DNA from: Actinoplanes flavus
GTDB lineage: Bacteria > Actinomycetota > Actinomycetes > Mycobacteriales > Micromonosporaceae
NCBI RefSeq assembly: GCF_017592555.1
Contig: NZ_JAGFNS010000012.1
Span: 1 to 64,000, forward strand
Reading direction: 5' to 3'
DNA: 64,000 bases
The position numbers and the translations under genes were made by a program. Positions 49,564 to 58,404 of this stretch are shown here, piece by piece. The notes under the pieces were generated by a model. The model ran no database searches. It saw nothing but the letters and a program-made list of their open reading frames with translations, and was not told where the DNA came from. The first letter of the stretch is position 1. Each line of letters begins with the position of its first letter.

Positions 49564-50232
49564 ATGCGTCCAGACGTTCTCGTCGGTCCGAGCGATTGGC
49601 TGATCGAGCAGTTCGGCGACAAGGTCGCCGACGAGCTGTGGACCCGGGTGCCGGAGGCCTTGAGCACGGCGATCGACCGCGAGGTGCACGCTCACCCAGC
49701 CATGACGCAGACCATGGAGCGTGTGCTCGCCAATCCCCGCTGGCCTCTTCCATACGAGGAGCTGGTCCTCTTCCTGGGCACGCTGCCCGGGGCCGAGATC
49801 ATCAGCGTGCCGCGCTCGGTCTATCAGCTGGTCCTGATCAACGGGCATGTGGTCGTGCCGTGGTGCTACGGCCAGTCCGCCCGGATCTCCATGCGGGACG
49901 CCGAGGTGGGCCGCTCGTTCGGCCGCCTCGCCCGCGAACTCCTGCGCCGCTTCGGCCCGCCGTGGCGACGCTCCCCGGTCGAGGCCCCGCTGCCGCTCGA
50001 CGCCGTCGACGAGCGGGAGGTCGCCAAGATCTGCGCGGCGATCGCCGGCATCGAGCCGAAACCCGAGGTGATCATCGCCGGATATGCGGGGGCGCCCAAC
50101 CTGGGTCTGCTCCGCGCCTGCCTCGGCGAGATCAAGTCCACCGACAACGGCACCCTCAACTGGAGCCACCTCGACGACCTGCCGCTTCCGCCGCCGGTGA
50201 TCCCCCGGCCGCGCCGCATGCAGTTCCCCTGA
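49564..50232 (+). CDS. Hypothetical protein, 222 residues
   Basis: A soluble protein with no family I can name. It has mixed alpha/beta composition, a segment AEIISVPRSVYQLVLINGHVVVPWCYG, a helical stretch VGRSFGRLARELLRRFG, and a Pro-rich C-terminus (LPLPPPVIPRPRRMQFP). The codon pattern is typical of the host, so I believe it is a real gene. ATG at 49564 follows GGTGGAGA. It is isolated: a long upstream region with an inverted repeat and a strong terminator 10 bp downstream show that it is a single-gene transcript. Confidence 0.7.
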   Translation: MRPDVLVGPSDWLIEQFGDKVADELWTRVPEALSTAIDREVHAHPAMTQTMERVLANPRWPLPYEELVLFLGTLPGAEIISVPRSVYQLVLINGHVVVPWCYGQSARISMRDAEVGRSFGRLARELLRRFGPPWRRSPVEAPLPLDAVDEREVAKICAAIAGIEPKPEVIIAGYAGAPNLGLLRACLGEIKSTDNGTLNWSHLDDLPLPPPVIPRPRRMQFP

Positions 50233-50240
50233 CCAGAGAC

Positions 50241-50289
50241 CGAAAAGGCCGCGGGCTGCTCCTCCAAGGGGCAGCCCGCGGCCTTTTCG
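50241..50289. terminator. Strong bidirectional terminator
   Basis: Perfect 19-bp arms (50241-50259 and 50271-50289, CGAAAAGGCCGCGGGCTGC) with an 11-nt loop. The A/T ends give a U run in both directions. Confidence 0.9.
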
Positions 50290-50348
50290 ACGGCCGGGCC
50301 AGGCGATTCCGCGGGAGTGTGGGGATCGCGAGGTGGGTGGCGGGGGGA

Positions 50349-51299
50349 TCAGGCGGCGGGGCGCTCGGCTTCCGGTGTGAGGTAGGCGGTGGAGAAGGGC
50401 TCACGGCGTGCCCGCATGTCCGCGTACGCGGTGACCAGCAGCGGTGTGATGTAGATGCCGGCGACCAGGTAGTACAGCCCGCTCCACAGGCTGGACACCA
50501 CCACGCCGGGCGTCCCGCCGACGGTCAGCTCCAGCACGGTCCCGGTCGCGGCCAGCACCATCGAGGCGCCGATGGTGACCGCCCAGATGCTGCCGACGCG
50601 GGCCAGGCTGGCGCCGATGTCGGCGTGGAAGAGGGAGAAACTGCGCCCGATGCCCACGCCCCGCTCGATGGTGACCACCACCGGGAGGATCATGAGCGCC
50701 GCACCGACGTACAGGATCGGCAGGAAGCAGGCGAGGAACGCCAGGGCGCCGAGAAGGCCGCCGAGGATCTGCCATCCGATCACCGCCGGGCCGCGGCGCA
50801 GCGCGGTGCGGAGCGCCTCCCGCAGGCTGACCGGCTGACCGGTGGCCGCGAGGACGACGAGCCGGACGGTGGCCGCGGTGACCACCGCGGACACCAGCGC
50901 GGCGACCATGGTGGCGGCCAGGAGCCAGCCGGCCGCCGTCAGGAATTCGGTCAGGGTCGACATGTCCGGCGGGTTGGCCTGGTCGAGCGTCGCCGTCTGG
51001 AGCTCCCGCTGCTCGGTGGTCAGCATGACGTTGGCGGGCACGGTGAGCGCGAGCAGCGGCAGGAGGGCGACCGCGTTCAGCTTCAGCGCCGGCTTCCAGA
51101 TCTTCTTCGCCAGTGCTCCGGCCCGCGCCCACCAGCCCTCGTAGTTCGGGCTGACCAGCGGGTCGTCCGGCATGGCGTAGTACGACGGCGGAATCGCCGG
51201 CGGCTGCGCCGGCCAATAGTGACCGTTGCCGTCCAACTCCGCCCACCCCTGATTCACGTGTATCCCCAAGACCATCGATGCAAGATCAGCGGGCGTCAC
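50349..51299 (-). CDS. Multi-pass membrane protein, unknown function
   Basis: A 316-residue protein. Residues 1-80 are hydrophilic (NQGWAELDGNGHYWPAQPPA, a Pro/Tyr-rich stretch). About five or six membrane helices follow, with a GxxxG-like VIGWQILGGLLGALAFLACFLPILY. The layout resembles the DUF975/glycerophosphoryl-diester-phosphodiesterase-membrane-domain type of actinobacterial membrane proteins, but I cannot assign a family. GTG at 51299; ATG at 51275 is possible. It is divergent from the large helicase gene. Confidence 0.7.
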   Translation of the reverse strand: MTPADLASMVLGIHVNQGWAELDGNGHYWPAQPPAIPPSYYAMPDDPLVSPNYEGWWARAGALAKKIWKPALKLNAVALLPLLALTVPANVMLTTEQRELQTATLDQANPPDMSTLTEFLTAAGWLLAATMVAALVSAVVTAATVRLVVLAATGQPVSLREALRTALRRGPAVIGWQILGGLLGALAFLACFLPILYVGAALMILPVVVTIERGVGIGRSFSLFHADIGASLARVGSIWAVTIGASMVLAATGTVLELTVGGTPGVVVSSLWSGLYYLVAGIYITPLLVTAYADMRARREPFSTAYLTPEAERPAA

Positions 51300-51375
51300 C
51301 TTAGCGGTTCCTCATGCCTGCGCGCCGCCCCCGGAACAGGCTGGTACGCACACTCACAGGATCAATCTCACGGCC

Positions 51376-51389
51376 TAGACTCCCGAGGA
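51376..51389 (+). promoter_or_regulatory. -10 box of a probable leaderless transcript (large helicase)
   Basis: TAGACT (51376-51381) lies 7 nt before ATG 51389, the same hexamer and spacing class as for ftsE. A GAGG follows the box but sits directly against the ATG, too close for a normal ribosome-binding site. Confidence 0.45.
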
Positions 51390-54300
51390 TGGCCGAGCAG
51401 CGCGAATCGCCCTCCACGATCCGGGATCGGGCCGTTGCGGTCGCCGACTATCTGCTCGCCGTCCGGGCCCAGATGGACCGTCCGGCGCGCACCGTGCCGG
51501 CCGACGCGCACTGGCTGCACACGCTGCCCCGGCACCCGGAGTGCCAGATCGGCCCGGGCGCCGACGGCTCCTCCTGGCTCCGCGTCGGCCGTCCCGAGCT
51601 GCCCGGTCCGGTGCCGGTCCCGGCCGCGCTGCGCCGGCGGCTGCGCGGTGAGGTGCTCGCGGGCGCCGAACCGACCGCGGAGCCGACGGGGGCGAGCGCG
51701 GAGCGGAACGGGAAGCGGATCGGGGAGCCTGCCGAGGCGGGCACGGAGCGGGACGGGGAGCCGGCCGGGCCGGGCGCGGCGCGGGACGGGGAGCCGGCCG
51801 AGGCGGGCACGGAGCGGATCGGGGAGCCGGCCGGGCCGGGCGCGGCGCGGATCGGGGAGCCGGCCGAGGCAGGCGCCGGCGACGACTTCGAGACCTGGCG
51901 CGACGAGGTCTGGCGACCCTGGTCACTGCTCACGGGGGCCGCCGAACAGACCCGGGAGCTGCACCGCCGCCTCTTCGACCGGATGCATCAGCTGGACATG
52001 GCCACCGCCACCACCGAGCTGGTGTGGGGCCACGGCATCGTGGAGACGGTGATCGACGGCGCCCGGGTCCGCTATCCGCTGGTCGCCACTCCGGTCCTGA
52101 TCGAGTACGACGCCGACCGCGCGTTGATCACCGTCTCCCCGGCCGGCCCGTCCCGCCTGCAGGTGGAGGCTCTCGCCGGGCTGGACGATCGCCACCTGGC
52201 CCAGCTGGCCGCTCTGACCGGACCGGGCGGCACCGTCGAGGTCGATCTCTGGACCGACGCCGACCGCCGTGAGCTGTTCGAACGCGCCCTCTCCCGGCTG
52301 GGTTTCGACCGGGTGATCGTGGACGCGCCGGACGGGAAGCCGGCGGAGGGGACGTTCATCCGGGATGTCGCCGTGCTCTTCGCCCGGCCCCGGCAGCGTC
52401 ACCTTCGCGGCTTCCTGGAGAGTCTGCGCGACGGTCTCACCGGCGGCGACGTGCACCGGGTGGGTGCGCTGGCCGCGGTGGTGGCGCACGAGCCGAGCCG
52501 TCTGCTGATGCCGGACGACCGGCCGGAGACCTGGGAGCGGGTGGGGGAGCGGCTGCTCATGCCGCTGCCGACGAACGAGGCGCAGGAGTCGATCGCGCGC
52601 CGCCTCGCCCACCATCGCAACGTCGCGGTGCAGGGCCCGCCGGGCACCGGCAAGACGCACACGATCCGCAATCTGATCTGCCATCTGATGGCGAACGGCA
52701 AGCGGGTGCTGGTGGTCGCGCAGAAGGAGGAGCCGCTGCGGGTGCTCCGGGACGGTCTTCCCGAGGAGGTGCAGCCGCTCTGCCTCGCCGTTCTCGGGCG
52801 GACCACGGATCAGCTGGTGCAGTTGCAGCTGGCGGCACGGGAGTTGTCGGACCGGGCCGCCACTTTGGACAAGGACGCCGAGAGCCGCCGGGTGGATCTG
52901 CTGACCCGCAATCTGGAGGAGGCGGAGCGGGAGCTGGCGGCGGCCATGGCCGGGTTGCGGCTGATCGCCGAGAGCGAGGCTCAGACGTACCAGATCGGTG
53001 GGGTTGCTCTGATGCCCGCCGAGGTGGGCGCGTGGCTGCGGGAGCGCGCCGCCGCGCACGGCGGCATCCCGGATCCGGTGTCCGGTCCGCCGCCGCTGAC
53101 CATCGAGGAGTTCGCCACTCTGCTGAAGCTGGCCGCCCGGCTGACGCCGGAGGATCGTGCGGCCGCGATGCGCCCGCTTCCGGAGATCTCGGACCTTCCG
53201 GACGCCGCTTCCGCGGCCGCCGCCCGGGCGAGGATCGCGGAGACCGAGGAGCGCATGTCGCTCTTGGCGGATCAGGGCGTCGACATGACAGCGGTACGCG
53301 GTGAGCGCCGGACCGGCATGTCGGACCTGGTGGCCGACCTGCGGGAGGCGGTGTCCTGGCTGAAGCGCCGCGAGGGCACCTGGACCGACCGTCTCGGCCG
53401 GCTGCTGGACGACCCGCATTGGCGCACCCTGTGGAACGACCAGGTGGTGACCACCGAGTCGCTCTTCGCCGAGCTGACCACTCTGGCCCGGGAGGTGACC
53501 GGGCACCGGATCGTGATTCCCGGCCCGATCCTGGCGGAGCCGAAGCTGCTGCTGTCCCGGCTGGCCGAGATCCGTCAGCGGTTCGCCGCCGGGAAGGGCC
53601 TGAACCGCCTGCTCCAGGCCGGTCTGTTTCGGCTGGCCGACGAGGTCCGGGTGGACGGGGAGCCGTTGCGTACGGTGGCCGACGTCGATCTGGCGGCCGC
53701 GGGCGTACGCCGTGAGCAGACCCGCCGCCGACTGGGTGACGCCTGGTCGGAGTGGGTGGAACGGTTGCGGGTCCCGGAGCCGCCGGGCGGCTGGGGTGAT
53801 CCGGAGGTGTGGGCCGGCACCCTTCTCGCCGAGGCGAACCAGTCCCTCGACTTCGATCTGAACCGCTGGCCGCCGCTGGCCCGGCGGATCGCCCCGTTGA
53901 TGCCGCAGCGGGAGTTGACGGTGGACGCCGCCGGCCTGACCGTGGTCGCCGACGCGTGCGAGGCGGCGGCCGAGGTGTTCGGCCTGGAGCAGGCGCGGGC
54001 CGTGGAGCAGGCGGTCGCCGAGCGGGTGGCGGCCTGGCCGGAGCTGGCCGAGTCGTGGCGCACCCTGGAGGACTGGGACGCCGCGATCGGTGAGGTGCGC
54101 CGGCTGGTGCTGCTCCAGCCGGACGTGATGCGGTTCGACGCCGCCTTCCACCGGCTCGTGGCGGCCGCGCCGGAGTGGGCCGCGATGATCGCGGCCGGCG
54201 ATCATCCGGTGCTCTCCGGTCAGGCGGTCCTGTCGGCGTGGGAGTGGCGGCGCGCCCAGACCTGGTTCGACGGGGTGGTCGGCGAGGTCGATCCGGCGGT

Positions 54301-55780
54301 GCTGGCCCGCCGGGTGGAGCGGGCCCGGTCCCGGATCCGCAGCCTGACCGCCGAGCTGGTGGTGGCGTCGGCGTGGCTGGAGGTGTCCCGGGCGCTGGAC
54401 GACCGCCGCCGGGCCGCGCTGGCCGACTGGGCCACCGCGCTGCGCAAGATCGGCAAGGGCACCGGGCGGGGCGCCGCGGCCTGGCAGGCGCACGCGCAGC
54501 GGGCCATGGAGTCGGCCGTGTCGGCGGTGCCGGTCTGGGTCATGTCGGTGGACCGGGCGATCGAACAGTTCGCCGGTGGCGCCCGGTTCGACGTGGTGAT
54601 CGTCGACGAGGCGTCCCAGGCGGATCTCTTCTCGCTGCCGGTGCTGACGCTCGCCGAGCGGGCCGTGGTGGTCGGCGACGACCAGCAGATCGGCCCGCAG
54701 CTGGGGTTCGTCGGCTCGGTCGCCGGCCTGATCCGGCGGCACCTGGACGGGGTGCCCTCGGCCGAGCACTTCGACCCCGAGTCCTCCCTGTACGACCACG
54801 CGGTCCGCCGTTCACCGGAGCGGATCCTGCTGACCGAGCACTTCCGCTGTGTCCCGCAGATCATCGAGTTCTCGTCGCGGCACTACTACGACGGCAGGAT
54901 CCGGCCGTTGCGGGCGGACCGTCCGTCGCTGCCCCCGATCCAGACGGTGTTCTGCGAGAGCGGGGAACGCCGGCCGCTGGCCGGGTACGGCGACGTGAAC
55001 CTGGAGGAGGCCACCGCGCTGGTCGACCGGGTCACCAAGATCGTGGCCGATCCGCGGTACGACGGCCGCACCCTCGGGGTGATCAGCCTGCTCTCCAGCA
55101 GCGGGCAGGCCGCCTACCTGCTGGAGCAGCTGCGCGAGGCGATCGGCGAGGACGAGATCCAGGCACGGCGGCTGCGGGTGGGTGACGCGTACACGTTCCA
55201 GGGCGACGAACGTGACGTGGTGCTGATCTCCACCGTGGTGTCGGAGCGGGACCCCAGGATCGCGGCGTTCACCAAGCGCGACTACCACCGGCGGATCAAC
55301 GTGGCCGCCTCCCGGGCCCGGGACCAGCTCTGGATCTTCCACTCGGTGCGGCCCGGGGCACTGCTCGCCGACGACGCCCGGGGACGGCTCCTGTCGTACG
55401 CCGTCGATCTGCCCGCCGAGGCCGCGGCGGCCGATCCGGCCGTGCACTGCGAGACCGATTTCGAGAGGGACGTGCTCAAGCTTCTGGTGGGTCGCGGGTA
55501 CCGGCCGATTCCGCAGTTCCGGATCGGGGACTACCGGATCGACTTCGTGCTGAACGCGCCGGACGGCCGGCGGCTGGCGATCGAGTGTGACGGCGACACC
55601 TACCGCGGGCCGGAGCAGTGGGAGAGCGACATGCGGCGGCAGTCCGTGCTGGAACGGGTGGGGAATTGCGTCTTCGTCCGCATCCGTGGCAGTGTCTTCG
55701 CGCGCGAGCCGGAGGTGGCGATCCGTCCGGTCTGGCAGCGGATCGGTGAGCTGGAGATCACCACGGTCGACGGCGACTGA
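51389..55780 (+). CDS. Large SF1 helicase with C-terminal restriction-like nuclease domain
   Basis: A 1463-residue protein. Residues 1-95 are globular; 100-165 are a 20-residue tandem repeat (GEPAEAGTERDGEPAGPGAAR). Residues 170-390 form an N-terminal domain. A UPF1-like SF1 helicase is split by a long helical insert: Walker A VQGPPGTGKTHT near 415, DEASQADLF near 1071, GDDQQIGPQ near 1098, TFQGDERDVVLIS near 1268 and NVAASRARDQLW near 1303. The last 110 residues are a restriction-like endonuclease (ETDFERDVLKLL, DYRIDFVL, LAIECDGDTY; MTES_1575/DUF559/Vsr type). This layout is typical of bacterial defence helicase-nucleases. ATG at 51389 follows a TAGACT box. Confidence 0.85.
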   Translation: MAEQRESPSTIRDRAVAVADYLLAVRAQMDRPARTVPADAHWLHTLPRHPECQIGPGADGSSWLRVGRPELPGPVPVPAALRRRLRGEVLAGAEPTAEPTGASAERNGKRIGEPAEAGTERDGEPAGPGAARDGEPAEAGTERIGEPAGPGAARIGEPAEAGAGDDFETWRDEVWRPWSLLTGAAEQTRELHRRLFDRMHQLDMATATTELVWGHGIVETVIDGARVRYPLVATPVLIEYDADRALITVSPAGPSRLQVEALAGLDDRHLAQLAALTGPGGTVEVDLWTDADRRELFERALSRLGFDRVIVDAPDGKPAEGTFIRDVAVLFARPRQRHLRGFLESLRDGLTGGDVHRVGALAAVVAHEPSRLLMPDDRPETWERVGERLLMPLPTNEAQESIARRLAHHRNVAVQGPPGTGKTHTIRNLICHLMANGKRVLVVAQKEEPLRVLRDGLPEEVQPLCLAVLGRTTDQLVQLQLAARELSDRAATLDKDAESRRVDLLTRNLEEAERELAAAMAGLRLIAESEAQTYQIGGVALMPAEVGAWLRERAAAHGGIPDPVSGPPPLTIEEFATLLKLAARLTPEDRAAAMRPLPEISDLPDAASAAAARARIAETEERMSLLADQGVDMTAVRGERRTGMSDLVADLREAVSWLKRREGTWTDRLGRLLDDPHWRTLWNDQVVTTESLFAELTTLAREVTGHRIVIPGPILAEPKLLLSRLAEIRQRFAAGKGLNRLLQAGLFRLADEVRVDGEPLRTVADVDLAAAGVRREQTRRRLGDAWSEWVERLRVPEPPGGWGDPEVWAGTLLAEANQSLDFDLNRWPPLARRIAPLMPQRELTVDAAGLTVVADACEAAAEVFGLEQARAVEQAVAERVAAWPELAESWRTLEDWDAAIGEVRRLVLLQPDVMRFDAAFHRLVAAAPEWAAMIAAGDHPVLSGQAVLSAWEWRRAQTWFDGVVGEVDPAVLARRVERARSRIRSLTAELVVASAWLEVSRALDDRRRAALADWATALRKIGKGTGRGAAAWQAHAQRAMESAVSAVPVWVMSVDRAIEQFAGGARFDVVIVDEASQADLFSLPVLTLAERAVVVGDDQQIGPQLGFVGSVAGLIRRHLDGVPSAEHFDPESSLYDHAVRRSPERILLTEHFRCVPQIIEFSSRHYYDGRIRPLRADRPSLPPIQTVFCESGERRPLAGYGDVNLEEATALVDRVTKIVADPRYDGRTLGVISLLSSSGQAAYLLEQLREAIGEDEIQARRLRVGDAYTFQGDERDVVLISTVVSERDPRIAAFTKRDYHRRINVAASRARDQLWIFHSVRPGALLADDARGRLLSYAVDLPAEAAAADPAVHCETDFERDVLKLLVGRGYRPIPQFRIGDYRIDFVLNAPDGRRLAIECDGDTYRGPEQWESDMRRQSVLERVGNCVFVRIRGSVFAREPEVAIRPVWQRIGELEITTVDGD
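51695..51875. repeat. 60-bp coding tandem repeat
   Basis: About three copies of a 60-bp unit (with GGGGAGCCGGCCGAGGCGGG) encode a 20-residue Gly/Glu/Pro/Ala repeat in the N-terminal linker of the large helicase. Frame is preserved, so copy number can vary. Confidence 0.7.
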
Positions 55781-56118
55781 TCCGTCACGCACCGCGTGAT
55801 CGCCGTCGCGCTGGGTGCATGTTCGAGCCTGGATTCAGGTAGGGAAATGCGGAAGGTTCTACAGCAAATACACGTAGTGACTGTCTGTCATGGAGTTGGC
55901 GAGGCTTTTTCGGTGGAATTGTAAGGGAACGAGGTCGTCCATTCGGTTGTTTCGTTGCTCTGGATGGGCGATAATTCCCTGCTCCTGGCCTTGCCTGCGG
56001 ATACGTCAAAACTTTGACGCTTGCGTCCACTGTTACTACGGCCCGGTGACAGGTCGTAATAGGTGAGGGTCTTGGTGGCTGCGGGAACAGCCGTGCACAA
56101 GGGGGGAGGTGGCGGCAT
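55781..56118. promoter_or_regulatory. Upstream region of the PAS/EAL gene
   Basis: 338 bases without a gene. CGTCAAA-AC-TTTGACG at 56004-56019 is a near-perfect palindrome about 100 bp before the start and could be an operator. A GGGGGGAGG ribosome-binding site precedes ATG 56119. Confidence 0.4.
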
Positions 56119-57789
56119 ATGACGGTGCCCGAAGAACGGGAGCTCTGGACTCCCGCGCCGCCGCACACCCTGCCGGAGCCACGGCAGCCCGCCGACGACC
56201 GGGCCGCGTGGTTCACGTACACCGCCGCCGGTGACCAGATCGTCTGGTCCGCGGCGCTCTCCGCGATGGTCGGCCGCGCCCCCAACGAGACCGGGATGAC
56301 CCGGCAGATCCTCGCCCGCCACGTCCACCGCGACGACCACGCCAAGGCTCTGGGCGCCATCACCGAAGCCTGGACCAGCCAGAACACCGTGCTCATCACG
56401 GTCCGGCTGATGCGTGCCGACGGCGGCTGGTTCGACGTCGACTGCACCCTCGAACCGATGGCCGGGCCGGACGGCACGGTGCGCGGCATCCGCGGCACGA
56501 TCCGCGACGTCTCGGCCCGCGAGCGGGCCCGCCGCGAGTCGGCCCGCCTCACCCGGCGCGGCGAGACCGTCCAGGCCTCGCTCGTCGAGCCGGATCCGGC
56601 CACCGGCCTGCTCACCCGGGCGCGGTTCGCCGACGAGGTCGACCGCGCTCTGCGCGGAGCCGGGGGCGCGCTCCTGGTGCTCCGGGTCCAGGCCGGAGAA
56701 ACCGACGGGGTACGACCGGAGCACAACGCCGATCTTCTGCACCGCACCGCCCGGCTGCTCGAGGACCAGGTCCGCCCGGAGCACCTGCTCGGACGGGTCG
56801 GCCCCAACGAGATCGCCGTGCTGTTCGCCCGGACCACCTGGCGGGCCGCCCGTGAGCAGGCCCGGGTGCTGATCGAGGCGCTGCGCGAGCAGGCGTGCGT
56901 CTGGGGTGGCCTGGTCCGGTTCGAGCAGGACGCCGAGGCCGGCAGCCACGGCCTGCTGATCGATGCCGAACAGGCCTGGCGGCAGTCCCGGGAGGCGGAC
57001 CGCCCGCTGACCCTGGTGGCACACCCGGTCCCGGTCCGCGACCGGCAGGGCTCCTACCGCTCCCGGGTCGCCGACGCGCTCGGCACCGACCGGTTCACCC
57101 TCTACGCGCAGCCGATCCTGGAGTTGCAGACCAACCGGGTGACCCGGCACGAGCTGCTGCTACGGGTGATCGACGAGAGCGACGGCCCGCAGTCGCCGAT
57201 CCAGGTGCTGGACGCCGCCGAGCGGCTCGACGCGGTCTTCGACATCGACCTCTGGGTGGTGGAGCGGGCCATGCGGCTCGCCGCCGAGCAGCCCGGCCTG
57301 TGCCTGCAGGTCAACCTGTCCGGCCGGTCGGTCGGCGATCCGCGGCTGACCAACGAGGTGGAGAAGCTGCTGGACCGCTACCGGGTGGATCCGGCGCAGC
57401 TCACCTTCGAGATCACCGAGACGGCGCTGATCGGCAACCTGAGCGAGGCCCGCCGGTTCGCCGACCGGGTCCGCGACCTGGGCTGCGGTCTGGCGCTGGA
57501 CGACTTCGGCTCCGGCTACGCCTCGTTCCGCTACCTGCGGCTCTTCCCGATCGACCTGGTCAAGATCGACGGGGAGTACGTGGTCGACCTGGTCGACAAC
57601 CCGCAGGATCAGGTGCTGGTCCGGGCGCTGGTGCAGGTCTGCCAGGCGTACGGCATCCACACCGTCGCCGAGTTCGTGCAGGACGAGGCCACCCTGCGGA
57701 TGCTGCGGGAGCTCGGCGTGGACTACGTGCAGGGCTATCTCATCGGCCGTCCGGCGCCGGTTCAGCCGGGCCGATTGCGGAGGGCCTGA
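56119..57789 (+). CDS. PAS/degenerate GGDEF/EAL protein
   Basis: A 556-residue cytoplasmic protein. It has a PAS domain (about 30-140, with ARHVHRDDHAKAL and RLMRADGGWFDVDCTLEP) and a GGDEF-like domain (about 150-300) whose signature is RVGPNEIAVLF, so it cannot be an active cyclase. The EAL domain (about 315-555) has RHELLLR (Glu kept, ELL for EAL), FEITETAL, DDFGSGYASF, VKIDGEYV and VDYVQGYLIGRP. Most phosphodiesterase residues are kept; activity is possible but not certain. It probably senses a signal through PAS and controls c-di-GMP. A cupin gene follows after 18 bp. Confidence 0.87.
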   Translation: MTVPEERELWTPAPPHTLPEPRQPADDRAAWFTYTAAGDQIVWSAALSAMVGRAPNETGMTRQILARHVHRDDHAKALGAITEAWTSQNTVLITVRLMRADGGWFDVDCTLEPMAGPDGTVRGIRGTIRDVSARERARRESARLTRRGETVQASLVEPDPATGLLTRARFADEVDRALRGAGGALLVLRVQAGETDGVRPEHNADLLHRTARLLEDQVRPEHLLGRVGPNEIAVLFARTTWRAAREQARVLIEALREQACVWGGLVRFEQDAEAGSHGLLIDAEQAWRQSREADRPLTLVAHPVPVRDRQGSYRSRVADALGTDRFTLYAQPILELQTNRVTRHELLLRVIDESDGPQSPIQVLDAAERLDAVFDIDLWVVERAMRLAAEQPGLCLQVNLSGRSVGDPRLTNEVEKLLDRYRVDPAQLTFEITETALIGNLSEARRFADRVRDLGCGLALDDFGSGYASFRYLRLFPIDLVKIDGEYVVDLVDNPQDQVLVRALVQVCQAYGIHTVAEFVQDEATLRMLRELGVDYVQGYLIGRPAPVQPGRLRRA

Positions 57790-57807
57790 CCCGGGTAACG
57801 TCCGGAC

Positions 57808-58197
57808 ATGGAGCACTTCACGATTGCCACTGTCGCTGAGCAGAGCCCCGATTTCCGCCGTGTGCTCTGGACCGGGAAGCACACCCAGCTCGTGATCATG
57901 ACGGTCCCGCCGGGCGGCGAGATCGGCGAGGAGATCCACGAGGTGGACCAGATCCTGACCTTCGTGAGCGGGATCGGCAAGGCCGTCGTCGGCGGCCAGA
58001 CCCGCAAGGTCGAGCAGGGGGACCTGGTGGTCGTGCCCGCCGGCAAGAAGCACAACTTCCTCAATGAGGGGCCGAACCCGCTGGTCCTCTACACGGTCTA
58101 CGGCCCGCCGGAGCACGCCGACGGCGCGGTGCACAAGACCAAGGAGGAGGCCGACGCGGCCGAGGAGGCGGGCAAGGACGAGCCGCCCACCGAATAG
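57808..58197 (+). CDS. Small cupin-domain protein
   Basis: A 129-residue single-domain cupin. Motif 1 is PPGGEIGEEIHEVDQILTFVSG and motif 2 is GDLVVVPAGKKHNFLNEG. The usual HxH of motif 1 reads Glu-x-x-His, with a later Glu/Asp pair, so metal binding may differ. The family includes mannose-6-phosphate isomerase-like and small-molecule-binding proteins; no substrate is evident. The C-terminal 25 residues are acidic and charged (KTKEEADAAEEAGKDE). It is 18 bp after the EAL gene and followed by a strong terminator. Confidence 0.85.
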   Translation: MEHFTIATVAEQSPDFRRVLWTGKHTQLVIMTVPPGGEIGEEIHEVDQILTFVSGIGKAVVGGQTRKVEQGDLVVVPAGKKHNFLNEGPNPLVLYTVYGPPEHADGAVHKTKEEADAAEEAGKDEPPTE

Positions 58198-58211
58198 AAG
58201 GACCCTTAGGC

Positions 58212-58265
58212 ACACGGCGCCGGAACCGGCCGAGGCCCCCCAGCCAGCCGGTTCCGGCGCCGTGT
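58212..58265. terminator. Strong hairpin terminator after the cupin gene
   Basis: Perfect 19-bp arms ACACGGCGCCGGAACCGGC (58212-58230) and its complement (58247-58265) around a 16-nt loop. No U tract. Confidence 0.8.
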
Positions 58266-58391
58266 CGGGGTGAAAGTCCCCGGACAGCGTACCCGGCCAG
58301 GTTCACGTAAGTCGATCGAATCCAGGGCTGATCCGTTACGCCATCTGTGGATCTCGGCTGTCCGGCCACTACCGCGGCCGTCGATCGCCAC

Positions 58392-58404
58392 TAACCTGCC
58401 AGCA
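58392..58404 (+). promoter_or_regulatory. -10 box of a probable leaderless transcript (marR-type gene)
   Basis: TAACCT (58392-58397) lies 6 nt before ATG 58404. No Shine-Dalgarno sequence is seen. Confidence 0.4.

Noticed and set aside
55981..56118. Possible c-di-GMP riboswitch upstream of the PAS/EAL gene
   Set aside because: I could not find the conserved GEMM core or the expected paired helices; only a short DNA palindrome is present.
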